Assembly: GCA_965276005.1 (NCBI GenBank)
Contig: OZ254962.1
Location: 2,108,001 to 2,172,000 of the forward strand
DNA length: 64,000 nt
Direction: 5' to 3'
DNA from: G965232465 sp965276005
GTDB taxonomy: Bacteria > Pseudomonadota > Alphaproteobacteria > JAQWUY01
Positions 51,542-61,114 of this stretch are shown piece after piece (position 1 is the first letter of the stretch; each line of letters opens with the position of its first letter). Below the pieces are notes generated by a model, which searched no databases, was not told the origin of the DNA, and saw only the letters and a list, made by a program, of their open reading frames with translations. A program made the translations under genes and the position numbers.

Positions 51542-52855
51542 TTATCGCAATTTTAAAGCTTTTATTTTACGGCTTAGCGATGCCCTGTCCATTTTAATAT
51601 TGTGGGCGGTTTCGCTGACATTGCCGTGATGGCGGGTCAATTGGTATTGTAAGTACCACTTTTCAAATTCTTCCCGGGCGGTACGGATGTCCATTTTTAA
51701 AACCGCCCCCCAATCAAAGGGTACTTCTTCCATATTGCCCGATAAAGCGGTTTTTACCATAGATATATCGACCACATCCATATCCTTTGCGGATAATAAT
51801 AGCGTATCGAGCATAGCAATTATTTGCCACGCATTGCCCCGCCAGTGATATTCGGATAAATACGGTAACACATCATCGGCAAATACCAGCGGTGTCATAC
51901 CTTTTGATTTTGCCCGATATGTCATTAATTGTACTACCAACGCTGGAATATCTTCGCACCGGTCTGTAAACGGTTTCATCTGCAGGGTGGTGTCCGCTAT
52001 TCGGGCATATAACGCATCGGCAATATGGCTTTTGTCTGGGGCGATACACACCACTCGAGTGGTGGTGGTAATTTTTGCCCCATCGACGGTGGTGACTTCG
52101 CCGGTCTTCAAATAATGGGCAATTTTTAAGTGTTGCGATTCGGATAACGCATGGATTTTATTGAGCACCAACATTCCCCCAGACGCCTGTTCGAAGGCAC
52201 TGGTTTTACGGGGGTGCATCGATCCGAAAATCACCGTATTTACATCGTCCTCAATGGCACAATTGACAACTACATATTGCCCCCGATAATTGCTCCGCAC
52301 AAACAATTGGCGGGAGACGATTTCTTTGCCTGTTCCCCGTTCCCCTAAAATACACACGGGGTCTGGGGACGATGCCAGATGGGTAATGCGGGTTTGTATA
52401 TTTTTGACAAAATCGCTGTTGCCAATTAAATCCATATCGCCCAACCCCAATTTTGCCTGTAACATTTGGTTGTCTTTTTTCAAGGAGTGGGCTTCCAAGC
52501 CCCGGGCAATGGTGTGCAGCAGGGCATCGGTCTTAAACGGTTTTGACAAGAAATCATATGCCCCTTTTTTGGTGGCAGCAACCGCTAAATCTACCGTGCC
52601 ATGCCCGGAAATCATAATCACCGGCACATCGTCATACATATCGACCACCCGCTCCAAAATGCCCACTCCGTCCAGTTCAGAATTTTTCAACCACACATCT
52701 AAGACAATAAGATTGGGTTTTTGTTGCTGTATTGCCGTTAATGCTTCGTGTGAATTTGCCGCTTGGCGGGCGTGATAGCCTTCATCTTCTACGACACTTG
52801 CCAAAATTTCACGAATGTCTGCTTCATCGTCTACGATTAAAATATCAACTGCCAT
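51542..52855 (-). CDS. ntrX: Response regulator NtrX (degenerate ATPase site)
   Basis: 437 residues from MAVDILIVDDEADIREIL (ATG at 52855, overlapping the ntrY stop by 11 bases). The receiver domain has the phospho-acceptor in LIVLDVWLKNSELDG. The AAA+ domain keeps a Walker A (GERGTGKE) and lacks GAFTGA, as usual for NtrX. Its Walker B region reads GGMLVLNKIHAL, where other NtrX proteins have GGTLLLDEV, so the Asp-Glu is lost. The C-terminal Fis-type helix-turn-helix is intact (NVSETAHNIKMDRASLSRKI). Confidence 0.92.
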   Translation of the reverse strand: MAVDILIVDDEADIREILASVVEDEGYHARQAANSHEALTAIQQQKPNLIVLDVWLKNSELDGVGILERVVDMYDDVPVIMISGHGTVDLAVAATKKGAYDFLSKPFKTDALLHTIARGLEAHSLKKDNQMLQAKLGLGDMDLIGNSDFVKNIQTRITHLASSPDPVCILGERGTGKEIVSRQLFVRSNYRGQYVVVNCAIEDDVNTVIFGSMHPRKTSAFEQASGGMLVLNKIHALSESQHLKIAHYLKTGEVTTVDGAKITTTTRVVCIAPDKSHIADALYARIADTTLQMKPFTDRCEDIPALVVQLMTYRAKSKGMTPLVFADDVLPYLSEYHWRGNAWQIIAMLDTLLLSAKDMDVVDISMVKTALSGNMEEVPFDWGAVLKMDIRTAREEFEKWYLQYQLTRHHGNVSETAHNIKMDRASLSRKIKALKLR

Positions 52856-55064
52856 CTTCTGTTTCCACATTAAATTTTATGTCGACGAATGCCCCTCCCA
52901 ATAGGGGAGAATCCAATAATACAATCGTACCATGGTGGTCTTCGACAATTTTTTTCACAATGCTCAGCCCCAAGCCCGTACCATGCGTATGGTTGGTCAC
53001 ATATGGGTCAAATAAAGTATGGCGGTCCTGTTTGGGGAATCCGCAACCATTGTCGTGGATACCCATACACAGACCGTCCTGTGATTGCTGCACCACCAGC
53101 ACAATTTTTGGGTCTGACACCTGATTTTCCACCAACGCATTTAAAGCGTTTTTCATTAAATTCGTTATCATTTGCGATATTTGGTGATAATCGTGTACCC
53201 ATGCGATATGGTCGGCACCTTGTAGAGTGTATTGTATGTGGGGGTGGGCATTTTTTTGCAAACTAAAAGCGGACTTTACCGCATCCATCACATTGTCCAG
53301 TGCCATCTTAGGGGCGGGCATGCGGGCAAAGTCATCAAATTCATTGACCATTCTGCCAATTTCTTCTACTTGACGAATAATAGTGTCTGTACAGGTTGTA
53401 AATATGTCATCATTCGTACCCATAATTTTACCATATCGGCGTTTTAAGCGTTCGGCGGACAGCTGAATCGGGGTTAGGGGGTTTTTAATCTCGTGTGCCA
53501 TTCGCCGTGCCACATCTGCCCATGCTGCTTGTTTTTGGGTGCGTTCCACATCTGTAATGTCGTCGAACGATATCATCAGCCTATCGATGGTTTGACAGCT
53601 GTGGGTATCTGGGCTGTATTCCAGAGCAATGCGTACGATATATTTGCGATTTTCTAAGCCCTCACCATAGGAAATCTGACCCATAAAAGGAGTTTTCTGC
53701 GTGCGGACTGCGTCGATAATCGGGGCAAAGGGCGGTATGGCGTCGCCGATAGATTTACCGACCAAATCGGCTATTTGCTGTTTTAATAAGTCCGCCCCAT
53801 AGCCGTTAATTAGTAACACCGTACCGTGTATATCGGTGGAAATAATACCGGTTTTAATATCCGATAACAGGGTTTCGATAAATTTCGATCTGTCGAGTAT
53901 GTCTTGGTTTGCCTGTCGCAAGCCCTGCGTGGTGTCGTGAATGGTCTTAGACATGTCGTTAAACGATTCGATAAGACGGCGAATTTCCCGGTATTCTGTG
54001 TGTTGTTGAATGTCTAAACCGTATCGCCCTTGTTTAATATCCCGGGTCGCTGATATAAGTGTCCGCAATGGTTGCGATAAAGTATGGGCGATGCCCAACC
54101 CCATCCACACGGCAACAGTCAACAACATCATTACCACCATGACAAATACAAATGTGAACGATACTTGTAATTTATCCCGGGATTGCTCCAACATTTCATA
54201 TTCGGAAATAGCAGAGTTGGTATTATCGATATAGCCGATAACTTTCGGATCGACAAATCGCCCGATAAACATATAGGTACTGTTAAACCCATTTAGACGA
54301 ATCAACGCCCGTACCCGCTTTAATCGAGTATCGGCAAACAATACCACTTCCCCTTGTTCTGCTTTGGTTAAATCGTCATAAGAGACAGGTTCTAGCTCCA
54401 ACGCCGCCGTTAAACCATAACGGCCATACACCCGTCCCACTGTGTCAAATACCAATACTTCGGTTAAATCCCTAAGCAGTCCCTGATTTAACAAAAATTG
54501 TTCCAATTCGTCTTTTTCGAGGGTTAAATCTTTTAAGTTGCCGTCGATGCTACGGGCAATTGCCAACGCATCGGCAACAATGTTATTTTGGTGTTCTTGT
54601 AAATAGGCTTCTGCTACCACTCTGCTGGAATACAACGCCCCACTGACCCGCTCACTAAACCACGATTTCAAACCGAAGTTAAAAAATACCAAAGAAAAAA
54701 TGGCAATAAGAATAGTCGGTACCAGCGTCAACACAGAAAACAACGCTACCATCCGCTGTTGTAAATCAGAGATACGGGCTTTGGAGTACCTAGATAAAAA
54801 GATATTATAAAAACGGTTGCCTAACATCGCCACAATCAATACCAACAACGCCGCATCGATAACAATCAGCTGATTGATGGTGGCATCTTGACCGGCAATG
54901 TCGTTGCCTAATAACCACAAAGTATAAATGGCAAAAACCCCCGCAATGGTGATTAAACCAACGGGCAAATACCGTCCCACACGGAACATTTTAAAGTTTC
55001 TATAAAAATCGACAATCGTATTCATGGTGTGTAGTACAACAATGTGTGCAGATGCTAACAGCAT
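52845..55064 (-). CDS. ntrY: Sensor histidine kinase NtrY
   Basis: 739 residues as drawn; an ATG at 55025 (MNTIVDFYRNFKMF) may be the real start. Several N-terminal membrane helices enclose a periplasmic sensing loop. HAMP, PAS, the H-box ARRMAHEIKNPLTPIQLSAE and an HATPase (NGCGFPKQDRHTLFDPYV) follow. It pairs with NtrX in nitrogen and redox sensing. Confidence 0.94.
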   Translation of the reverse strand: MLLASAHIVVLHTMNTIVDFYRNFKMFRVGRYLPVGLITIAGVFAIYTLWLLGNDIAGQDATINQLIVIDAALLVLIVAMLGNRFYNIFLSRYSKARISDLQQRMVALFSVLTLVPTILIAIFSLVFFNFGLKSWFSERVSGALYSSRVVAEAYLQEHQNNIVADALAIARSIDGNLKDLTLEKDELEQFLLNQGLLRDLTEVLVFDTVGRVYGRYGLTAALELEPVSYDDLTKAEQGEVVLFADTRLKRVRALIRLNGFNSTYMFIGRFVDPKVIGYIDNTNSAISEYEMLEQSRDKLQVSFTFVFVMVVMMLLTVAVWMGLGIAHTLSQPLRTLISATRDIKQGRYGLDIQQHTEYREIRRLIESFNDMSKTIHDTTQGLRQANQDILDRSKFIETLLSDIKTGIISTDIHGTVLLINGYGADLLKQQIADLVGKSIGDAIPPFAPIIDAVRTQKTPFMGQISYGEGLENRKYIVRIALEYSPDTHSCQTIDRLMISFDDITDVERTQKQAAWADVARRMAHEIKNPLTPIQLSAERLKRRYGKIMGTNDDIFTTCTDTIIRQVEEIGRMVNEFDDFARMPAPKMALDNVMDAVKSAFSLQKNAHPHIQYTLQGADHIAWVHDYHQISQMITNLMKNALNALVENQVSDPKIVLVVQQSQDGLCMGIHDNGCGFPKQDRHTLFDPYVTNHTHGTGLGLSIVKKIVEDHHGTIVLLDSPLLGGAFVDIKFNVETEDGS

Positions 55065-55098
55065 ACCCCATTTACCGTATTATACAACAAAAAAACGC

Positions 55099-56634
55099 TT
55101 ATATTTTATTTTTCTTAATCACATCAATATCCAGCACTTGGATGCGTTTTCGCAAGGTGTTACGGTTAATCCCCAATAAATCAGCGGTTTTAATTTGATT
55201 GCCGCCACAATAATTGAGTGCCATTTGGATAACAGATTTTTCCACCTGCATCACAAAGTGGTTATAGACAGTACCGTGATATTTGTGTACATCTTGTTCG
55301 TATTCTGATTGGAAGAACACATGGGCGTATTGGGTGGCAACTTGGTGAAAGTGTGTCGATGCCATATCGCTAATGGTAGCCACAGAAAAATTGGGGAAAT
55401 TAGGGAAATTGGGGAAATTGGGGGTGTTGGGGGCGGTGTACGACACGGGGGTATCGGCGGCGGCGGTCTGTTCAAAATTCCCCTCGTTCAAGATAACATG
55501 TACATTGTCCGCATCGACTTGTGTGCCGGACAACATGATACTGGAGCGGCGGACAAAGTTTTCCAATTCTCGCACATTGCCGGGCCAAGCGTATTGTTGC
55601 AACAACTGCACCGCATCGGCGGTAAAAGTCTTTACCGCTAATCCAGATTTTACCATCTCATTTTGAAAGTATTTAATCAGGTCTTGTATGTCGTCCAACC
55701 GCTCCCGCAAGGGCGGGATATACAGGGGCATCACATTTAGGCGATAATATAAGTCTTGGCGAAAAGCACCGCTGTCGACCATTTCCATCAGGTTGCGGTG
55801 GCTGGCAGAAATAATCCGTACATCACTCTTATAGGTTTTGGTGGAACCGATGGGCGATACTTCCCCTTCTTGCAACACCCGCAACAAGCGGGTTTGCGAA
55901 TCGAGGGGCATATCGCCGATCTCATCTAAGAATAATGTACCACCATCCGCCTGTAAGAATTTGCCTTTACGGGCAACATCTGCCCCTGTAAACGCTCCTT
56001 TTTCATAGCCGAACAGTTCGGATTCGATTAAGTCCTTAGGAATCGCTCCCATATTTAGTGGTATAAAGGGTTTGTCTTTACGATTGCCAAAATTGTGTAA
56101 GGTACGGGCGACCAATTCTTTACCCGTTCCCGATTCCCCGTGTATCAATACGGTTTCGTCAGAGATGACCAAACGGGCGATGTTGCGGTACAAATGTTGC
56201 ATACTGGGCGAAGAGCCAATAATAGGCAACTTGGTCTCCAGAGGCGGTAAGGCGGTTACAATACCTTTTTCAAACGCTTTTTTTAAAGTGTTTTTTAAGT
56301 CGTTTAAATCAAAAGGCTTGGGCAGGTATTCAAACGCTCCGTGTGAAGACGCTTGGATAGCGGTTAACACGGTATTTTGTGCGGACATAACCACTACCGG
56401 CAATTCGGGGCGGGTTTTTACCGCCATCTGTAAAATATCGATACCGTTGCCGTCCTGCATGGTCACATCGGTGAGCACACAATCGCCCAATCCTTGTTCG
56501 ATCCAAGCGGACAGCTGCTGGGCGGATTCGGTAATTTTTATGGCAAACGGCATGTCTTTTAGGGCGTGCATTAAAACCGTGCGAATGGTTGCATCGTCAT
56601 CGGCAATAAGTAAAGTTTTTTCCTTAGTATTCAT
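55099..56634 (-). CDS. ntrC: Nitrogen regulation response regulator NtrC
   Basis: 511 residues. Receiver domain with the phospho-Asp in CVLTDVTMQDGNG. Sigma-54 AAA+ domain with Walker A GESGTGKE, the GAFTGA loop and Walker B GGTLFLDEIGDM intact. C-terminal Fis-type helix-turn-helix (QIKTADLLGINRNTLRKRI). The linker before the DNA-binding domain is unusually long and contains a PNF repeat. It activates sigma-54 promoters under nitrogen limitation. Confidence 0.95.
   Translation of the reverse strand: MNTKEKTLLIADDDATIRTVLMHALKDMPFAIKITESAQQLSAWIEQGLGDCVLTDVTMQDGNGIDILQMAVKTRPELPVVVMSAQNTVLTAIQASSHGAFEYLPKPFDLNDLKNTLKKAFEKGIVTALPPLETKLPIIGSSPSMQHLYRNIARLVISDETVLIHGESGTGKELVARTLHNFGNRKDKPFIPLNMGAIPKDLIESELFGYEKGAFTGADVARKGKFLQADGGTLFLDEIGDMPLDSQTRLLRVLQEGEVSPIGSTKTYKSDVRIISASHRNLMEMVDSGAFRQDLYYRLNVMPLYIPPLRERLDDIQDLIKYFQNEMVKSGLAVKTFTADAVQLLQQYAWPGNVRELENFVRRSSIMLSGTQVDADNVHVILNEGNFEQTAAADTPVSYTAPNTPNFPNFPNFPNFSVATISDMASTHFHQVATQYAHVFFQSEYEQDVHKYHGTVYNHFVMQVEKSVIQMALNYCGGNQIKTADLLGINRNTLRKRIQVLDIDVIKKNKI
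55388..55424 (-). repeat. 9-bp in-frame microsatellite inside ntrC
   Basis: Four copies of a 9-base unit (CCCAATTTC on the coding strand, last one varied) encode PNFPNFPNFPNF in the interdomain linker. Changes in copy number keep the frame and would only lengthen or shorten the linker. Confidence 0.85.
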
Positions 56635-56659
56635 TGTTGCACTCCTTAAAATAATAGTG

Positions 56660-57670
56660 TTAGGTATTTTCTATAGGTAAAATAAGCGAAAACACGGTGC
56701 CTTGTGGTGAGGTATCGAAGGAAATGCGTCCCCTATGCGACGATATTATGCTGGATACTATCGACAGCCCTAGTCCTTTTCCGCCGGTTTTGTGGGTCAT
56801 ATACGGGGCGAAGATATTGTGTTTTTCCACATCGGAAATACCACACCCCGTGTCCCGAATATCCACCCGCATTGCCCGATATTGTGCCCCTTGTAACGAC
56901 AAATACACCCCTTGTGCGTATGTGGTGCCGATAACAATTTTGCCATCGGTTTGTCCCGCCATCGCCTCCGCAGCGTTTTTAATCAGATTTAAAAATACCT
57001 GTGCCAAGCGGTCTTTTTCGCCCCATACATTGGGTAGGCTGGGGTCGTATTGTTTGACAATCTGGCAATCGCTAGCAAACCCCGTTTGGGCAAGCGATAC
57101 AACCGAATCCAGCACTTGGTGAATATTGACCGATGCAAAGGACATATTTTTCAGCTCTGACAAGTTTTCTAAATCGTTTACCAATTTGGAAATGCGGTCG
57201 GTTTCTTGCGTAATCAAAGACGCCAAGCACCCGTCTTCGCCCGTATCCAACAACTGAGACGCCCCCCGAATACCAGATAACGGGTTTTTAATCTCATGGG
57301 CAAGCATTGCCACTAAGCGATGTACATATGCACTGACCCCTTGATTGGGCATCGATATATCGACAATCGATAGGATAAAGTGGTTGTGATATGCACTGAC
57401 AAACGCCACATTTTGGGTATTTTCCACATTAAGAGTCGGCATGTGTTGCACATTTACCCGCACGCTGATACCGGCAATAGCCACCTGTTCAATAGCGGTG
57501 ATAAGGTCTGTGCTGCTGGGAAAAATATCGCTGATGTGTTTGTCTTTTTGCGGCGTGGAAAACACCTGTTCGGAGTGGGTATTTTGCCACACGCATACCC
57601 CTTGAGTATCGGTAACAAGCACCGTATAAGGTAAAAAATCCAAAAGTTCAAAATGCGTATAATCCATCAT
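56660..57670 (-). CDS. ntrB: Nitrogen regulation sensor kinase NtrB
   Basis: 336 residues from the ATG at 57670, which overlaps the dusB stop (ATGA). Cytosolic PAS domain, H-box MLAHEIKNPLSGIRGASQLL, N-box QVFLNLIKNAAEAM and G-box DTGCGI / GKGLGLSIV. With NtrC it forms the nitrogen-status two-component system. A frame extending to 57718 only overlaps dusB. Confidence 0.94.
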   Translation of the reverse strand: MMDYTHFELLDFLPYTVLVTDTQGVCVWQNTHSEQVFSTPQKDKHISDIFPSSTDLITAIEQVAIAGISVRVNVQHMPTLNVENTQNVAFVSAYHNHFILSIVDISMPNQGVSAYVHRLVAMLAHEIKNPLSGIRGASQLLDTGEDGCLASLITQETDRISKLVNDLENLSELKNMSFASVNIHQVLDSVVSLAQTGFASDCQIVKQYDPSLPNVWGEKDRLAQVFLNLIKNAAEAMAGQTDGKIVIGTTYAQGVYLSLQGAQYRAMRVDIRDTGCGISDVEKHNIFAPYMTHKTGGKGLGLSIVSSIISSHRGRISFDTSPQGTVFSLILPIENT

Positions 57671-58662
57671 TGTATATTCATATGTTGGTGTTTCATACGA
57701 TAAAAATCGTCGATACATGCCAACACCTGCTCCGTATCGGTCATTGTCATAATATCCGCCCGTACCCTTGCCGAATCAGGTATCCCTGACAGATACCACG
57801 ACAAATGCTTGCGTGCCATTAACATACCCCTGCGGCTGCCGTGATGTGCTATCATCTGCTGGTAATGCTGTACCACTGTTGCGTGTTGTATGTGTATACT
57901 AGGTTCTGCAATAACTGTGCCATGTTGTACATATGCCATAATTTGTGACAACAGCCACGGTTTGCCCTGTACCGCCCGTCCGACCATCACCCCGTCCGCC
58001 CCCGATATGTGTAAAGCGTGTACAGCGGTTTTGCCGTCTGTAATATCGCCATTGGCAATCACGGGAATTTGTACCGCTTGTTTTACCTGTTTGATAAACG
58101 CCCAATCTGCCTTGCCCGTGTAGTGTTGTTCCCGAGTTCTGCCGTGTACAGTAATCATGCTGATACCTTCGGATTCTGCCATTTTTGCCACTTCTGGGGC
58201 GTTTAGGTTTTGGGCGTTCCACCCCATGCGCATCTTGATTGTCACCGGCACAGGTACCGCCCGTTTGATAGCCCGGATAATATGTAACATAGTTGCCGGA
58301 TATTGCATAAGGGCGGATCCGCAGTACTTGCCGGTCAGCTTTTTTGCCGGACAACCAAAGTTTATATCGATAATATCGACCCCATTATCCACACACCACC
58401 GGGCGGTATCCGCCATACAGTTGGCATCATTGCCTATTATTTGTGCATAAGCTAGGGTTTCCCCATAAGTGCCTAGTATCTTTTTGGTTACCTGTGGGGT
58501 TTGGCGGATGGTTTCGTTGCTGGACACCATTTCCGATACGGTCAATCCTGCCCCAAATTTTTTGACTATGGAGCGAAACGGACGATCGGTTACCCCGGAC
58601 ATAGGGGCTAAAAATACGGGCACTTCGATCCCATGTGTGCCAATACATATAGGTTTTATCAT
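57667..58662 (-). CDS. dusB: tRNA-dihydrouridine synthase DusB
   Basis: 331 residues, FMN-dependent TIM barrel. LAPMSGVTDRPFRSIVKKFG at the start and DINFGCPAKKLTGKYCGSAL, whose GCPA Cys is followed by the Lys-Lys pair. GRTREQHYTG and DGVMVGRA follow. It reduces uridine at position 17 of tRNA. It begins the dusB-ntrBC-ntrYX series, as in the nifR3-ntrBC arrangement of Alphaproteobacteria. Confidence 0.95.
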   Translation of the reverse strand: MIKPICIGTHGIEVPVFLAPMSGVTDRPFRSIVKKFGAGLTVSEMVSSNETIRQTPQVTKKILGTYGETLAYAQIIGNDANCMADTARWCVDNGVDIIDINFGCPAKKLTGKYCGSALMQYPATMLHIIRAIKRAVPVPVTIKMRMGWNAQNLNAPEVAKMAESEGISMITVHGRTREQHYTGKADWAFIKQVKQAVQIPVIANGDITDGKTAVHALHISGADGVMVGRAVQGKPWLLSQIMAYVQHGTVIAEPSIHIQHATVVQHYQQMIAHHGSRRGMLMARKHLSWYLSGIPDSARVRADIMTMTDTEQVLACIDDFYRMKHQHMNIQ

Positions 58663-58711
58663 GTCATACTATGTTGCCCAAAAAATAGGCATTTTTCCTG
58701 TATTCTTACAT

Positions 58712-58740
58712 TGCAATGGGCAACGCTATTGGGTATACTA
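58712..58740 (+). promoter_or_regulatory. Candidate sigma-70 promoter of ispF
   Basis: TTGCAA (58712-58717), 17-base spacer, TATACT (58735-58740). Transcription would begin near 58747, about 48 bases before the ispF ATG at 58795; this argues against the upstream in-frame ATG at 58747 except as a leaderless start. Confidence 0.55.
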
Positions 58741-58794
58741 TACCACATGCAGACAAAATATCCAAATCACATCAGCTGCGTATACAGCGGTTTT

Positions 58795-59274
58795 ATGCCC
58801 CGTGTAGGGTTTGGCTATGATGTACATGCGTTTGGCGATGGGGATTATATTGTGCTGTGCGGGGTAAAGATCCCACACACACGAGGGTTTGTTGCCCATT
58901 CTGATGGCGATGTTGCCCTGCATGCGGTAGCGGACGCTTTGTATGGTGCCAATGCAGACGGCGACATCGGACAGCACTTCCCCCCGTCCGATGATAAGTA
59001 CAGCAATATGGACAGCAGCATATTTTTACAACACGCCTGCAACCGCATCCGCAAACAACACGCATACATCGGCAACATAGACATCACCATAGTTGCCGAA
59101 GCCCCAAAAATCGCCCCCCACTGTATAGCTATGCGGCAAAATATTAGTAAGGTGTTGCACATACCCACAGAAGCAGTGTCCGTAAAAGCCACCACTTCGG
59201 AAAGTATGGGATTCATAGGTCGCAAGCAGGGCATAGCCGTATACGCTGTTGCCATTATATTTAGCAAAATATAA
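58795..59274 (+). CDS. ispF: 2-C-methyl-D-erythritol 2,4-cyclodiphosphate synthase
   Basis: 159 residues, identical in length to E. coli IspF. GFGYDVHAF provides the Asp and His metal ligands. HSDGDVALHAVADALYGA and TTSESMGFIGR are conserved. It forms MEcPP in the MEP isoprenoid pathway. In many Alphaproteobacteria ispF is fused to or preceded by ispD; here only ispF is present. Confidence 0.95.
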   Translation: MPRVGFGYDVHAFGDGDYIVLCGVKIPHTRGFVAHSDGDVALHAVADALYGANADGDIGQHFPPSDDKYSNMDSSIFLQHACNRIRKQHAYIGNIDITIVAEAPKIAPHCIAMRQNISKVLHIPTEAVSVKATTSESMGFIGRKQGIAVYAVAIIFSKI

Positions 59275-59295
59275 TCATAAGGAAAACACAATAAA

Positions 59296-59754
59296 ATGAT
59301 AAATACAGTGGCAAAATTAACCGTATCGTTAGGCGGTATAGGATTTTTAAAACCCGCCAGCGGCACATGGGGATCGCTAGCCACTTTGCCTGTTGCCTAT
59401 GTTATTGCCAGTACATTATCGCCCGTATGGTTAATATTTGTATCGGTCATAGTGTTTATAATCGGCTGGAGTGCCACCGCTATATACGAAAAAGCCAGCA
59501 AAAAACACGATGCTAGCGAAGTGGTTATCGACGAAATGGCAGGTATGTTATTAACCCTAGCCATTATCCCCACCGATATAACCTTATACGCCATAGCATT
59601 TATAGCTTTTCGTTTTTTCGACATAGTAAAAATATTTCCCGCCAACTTCATCGACCGACAAAAAACCCCGTTTAGCGTTATGTTAGACGACATAGTAGCC
59701 GGCGTATACGCTATGATAACCGTATGGGCAATATGGCAATACATTATTATGTAA
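59296..59754 (+). CDS. pgpA: Phosphatidylglycerophosphatase A
   Basis: 152 residues with three or four membrane helices. GFLKPASGTWGSLATLP, EVVIDEMAGML and FRFFDIVKIFP carry the conserved acidic residues of PgpA. It removes phosphate to yield phosphatidylglycerol. It sits 21 bases after ispF and 13 before cinA. Confidence 0.93.
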   Translation: MINTVAKLTVSLGGIGFLKPASGTWGSLATLPVAYVIASTLSPVWLIFVSVIVFIIGWSATAIYEKASKKHDASEVVIDEMAGMLLTLAIIPTDITLYAIAFIAFRFFDIVKIFPANFIDRQKTPFSVMLDDIVAGVYAMITVWAIWQYIIM

Positions 59755-59767
59755 AGGAAATACACAC

Positions 59768-60280
59768 ATGGATATAGCCGAAAAATTGGTAACAACGCTT
59801 AGCCAACAAGGTAAAACCCTATGCACCGCCGAATCCTGCACCGGCGGACTAATAGCCGCCACCATAACCGACATCCCCGGAGCAAGTGCCATATTCGACA
59901 GAGCCTTCATAACATACAGCAACCAAGCCAAACAAGACATGATAGGCGTACCCGCAAACACCCTAAACAAACACGGTGCCGTATCCTATGAAACCGCCCA
60001 AAAAATGGCAGAAGGGGCATTAAAAACCGCCAACACAGACATAGCCATAGCCTGCACCGGCATAGCCGGTCCCGATGGCGGCAGTGCAGAAAAACCTGTG
60101 GGGTTGGTGTATATTGGTATTGCCTACAAAGGGGGTGATACGCAGGTTTTTAAGAAAAAATACATTGGCGACCGCCAAGCGGTACGGATGCAAACTGTAC
60201 AGGACAGTTTACAGCATACATTAAAACTAACCTATTTACTTAAACAAACCTTTTACAGCTCCTTTTACAGTTTCAGATGA
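59768..60280 (+). CDS. CinA C-terminal domain protein, nicotinamide-nucleotide amidase
   Basis: 170 residues, the amidase domain alone. TAESCTGGLIAATITDIPGA and YSNQAKQDMIGV, then CTGIAGPDGGSAEKPVGLVY are the family blocks with the catalytic Ser and Lys region. It deamidates NMN in NAD recycling. Its last 45 bases overlap a convergent small gene. The codons before 60080 are unusually C/A-rich. Confidence 0.92.
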   Translation: MDIAEKLVTTLSQQGKTLCTAESCTGGLIAATITDIPGASAIFDRAFITYSNQAKQDMIGVPANTLNKHGAVSYETAQKMAEGALKTANTDIAIACTGIAGPDGGSAEKPVGLVYIGIAYKGGDTQVFKKKYIGDRQAVRMQTVQDSLQHTLKLTYLLKQTFYSSFYSFR

Positions 60281-60577
60281 TTTTTCGACCCAACTTTTTT
60301 CCTTTTGGTCACATACTTTTTTAACATCATATTTTATTACACGCAACTTGCCTGTGTTATTGGTTTGATCCAGCGAATATCCTACCAGTTCATATCCTTT
60401 TTCTTTATAATATTCAATTTTCTTATCAATCAGATATTGACTAGTTTTATTATAATCCTCTCTTTTGAAATCGACCACATATTTGTAATACTCACATTTT
60501 ATTATTTCATTGTCATTTGCCTGCACATACCCTGCTACAAAAGCAAGCAAAAAAATACCAAATTTTTTAATAAACAT
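60236..60577 (-). CDS. Small exported protein, unknown
   Basis: 113 residues from the ATG at 60577, which has GAGAGGA eight bases upstream; the ATG at 60586 lies on that site. Signal peptide MFIKKFGIFLLAFVAGYVQA. The mature part is Lys/Tyr/Glu-rich with two Cys and a final amphipathic segment (SSETVKGAVKGLFK). It overlaps the end of cinA by 45 bases on the other strand. AT-rich composition differs from the flanking genes. No family is recognised. Confidence 0.6.
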   Translation of the reverse strand: MFIKKFGIFLLAFVAGYVQANDNEIIKCEYYKYVVDFKREDYNKTSQYLIDKKIEYYKEKGYELVGYSLDQTNNTGKLRVIKYDVKKVCDQKEKSWVEKSSETVKGAVKGLFK

Positions 60578-60598
60578 AGATAACATCCTCTCTCATTA

Positions 60599-61111
60599 TC
60601 AATCAATCAAATGTATTGCAACTAAAATCACAGATATATACTTAACAACAGGCACAACTTTAAATAAAATTGAGCATATTATAAACGGAATAGTTGCTGA
60701 TATTTCAAACAAAAAAAACCGCCAAAGTAAAAATCTTTTTTCCTTAATGTAGTAACACGCATGTATAGGCAAATATACAGCCACAACCATAGGCACCATA
60801 TAGGCAATGATTACAGGGACCATCTTGACAAATCCTACTACAGAATCCCTTCCCAAAATACCAAAAAAACTCCTCGAAGAGTCAACAGATTCTGGAAGTA
60901 CCAGTTTCAACCACAACGCATATATAACAAACGCATTAAACCAAAGCAACACTTTAAATGCTTTTCGTTTATCCTCCAAATATTCAGTATTTGCATCTAG
61001 GTTTTTCATTCCTTTTTTCAAGACTTTTGCTCCTTTTTTTGGAACCTCCGCTGTGGCAGAAACTCTTCTTGTCGCTACACTTCTTAAAGGCACTTTATCT
61101 GATTCATCCAT
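60599..61111 (-). CDS. Membrane protein, unknown
   Basis: 170 residues. A basic, Ser/Lys-rich cytoplasmic N-terminus of about 50 residues precedes four hydrophobic segments (for example VLLWFNAFVIYALWLKLVL and ATIPFIICSILFKVVPVV). It shares strand, AT-richness and close spacing with its neighbours in the inserted block. No family is recognised. Confidence 0.55.
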   Translation of the reverse strand: MDESDKVPLRSVATRRVSATAEVPKKGAKVLKKGMKNLDANTEYLEDKRKAFKVLLWFNAFVIYALWLKLVLPESVDSSRSFFGILGRDSVVGFVKMVPVIIAYMVPMVVAVYLPIHACYYIKEKRFLLWRFFLFEISATIPFIICSILFKVVPVVKYISVILVAIHLID

Positions 61112-61114
61112 AAC

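Noticed and set aside
58633..58794. N-terminal extension of IspF (possible IspD remnant)
   Set aside because: No IspD motifs; the segment is the intergenic promoter region.
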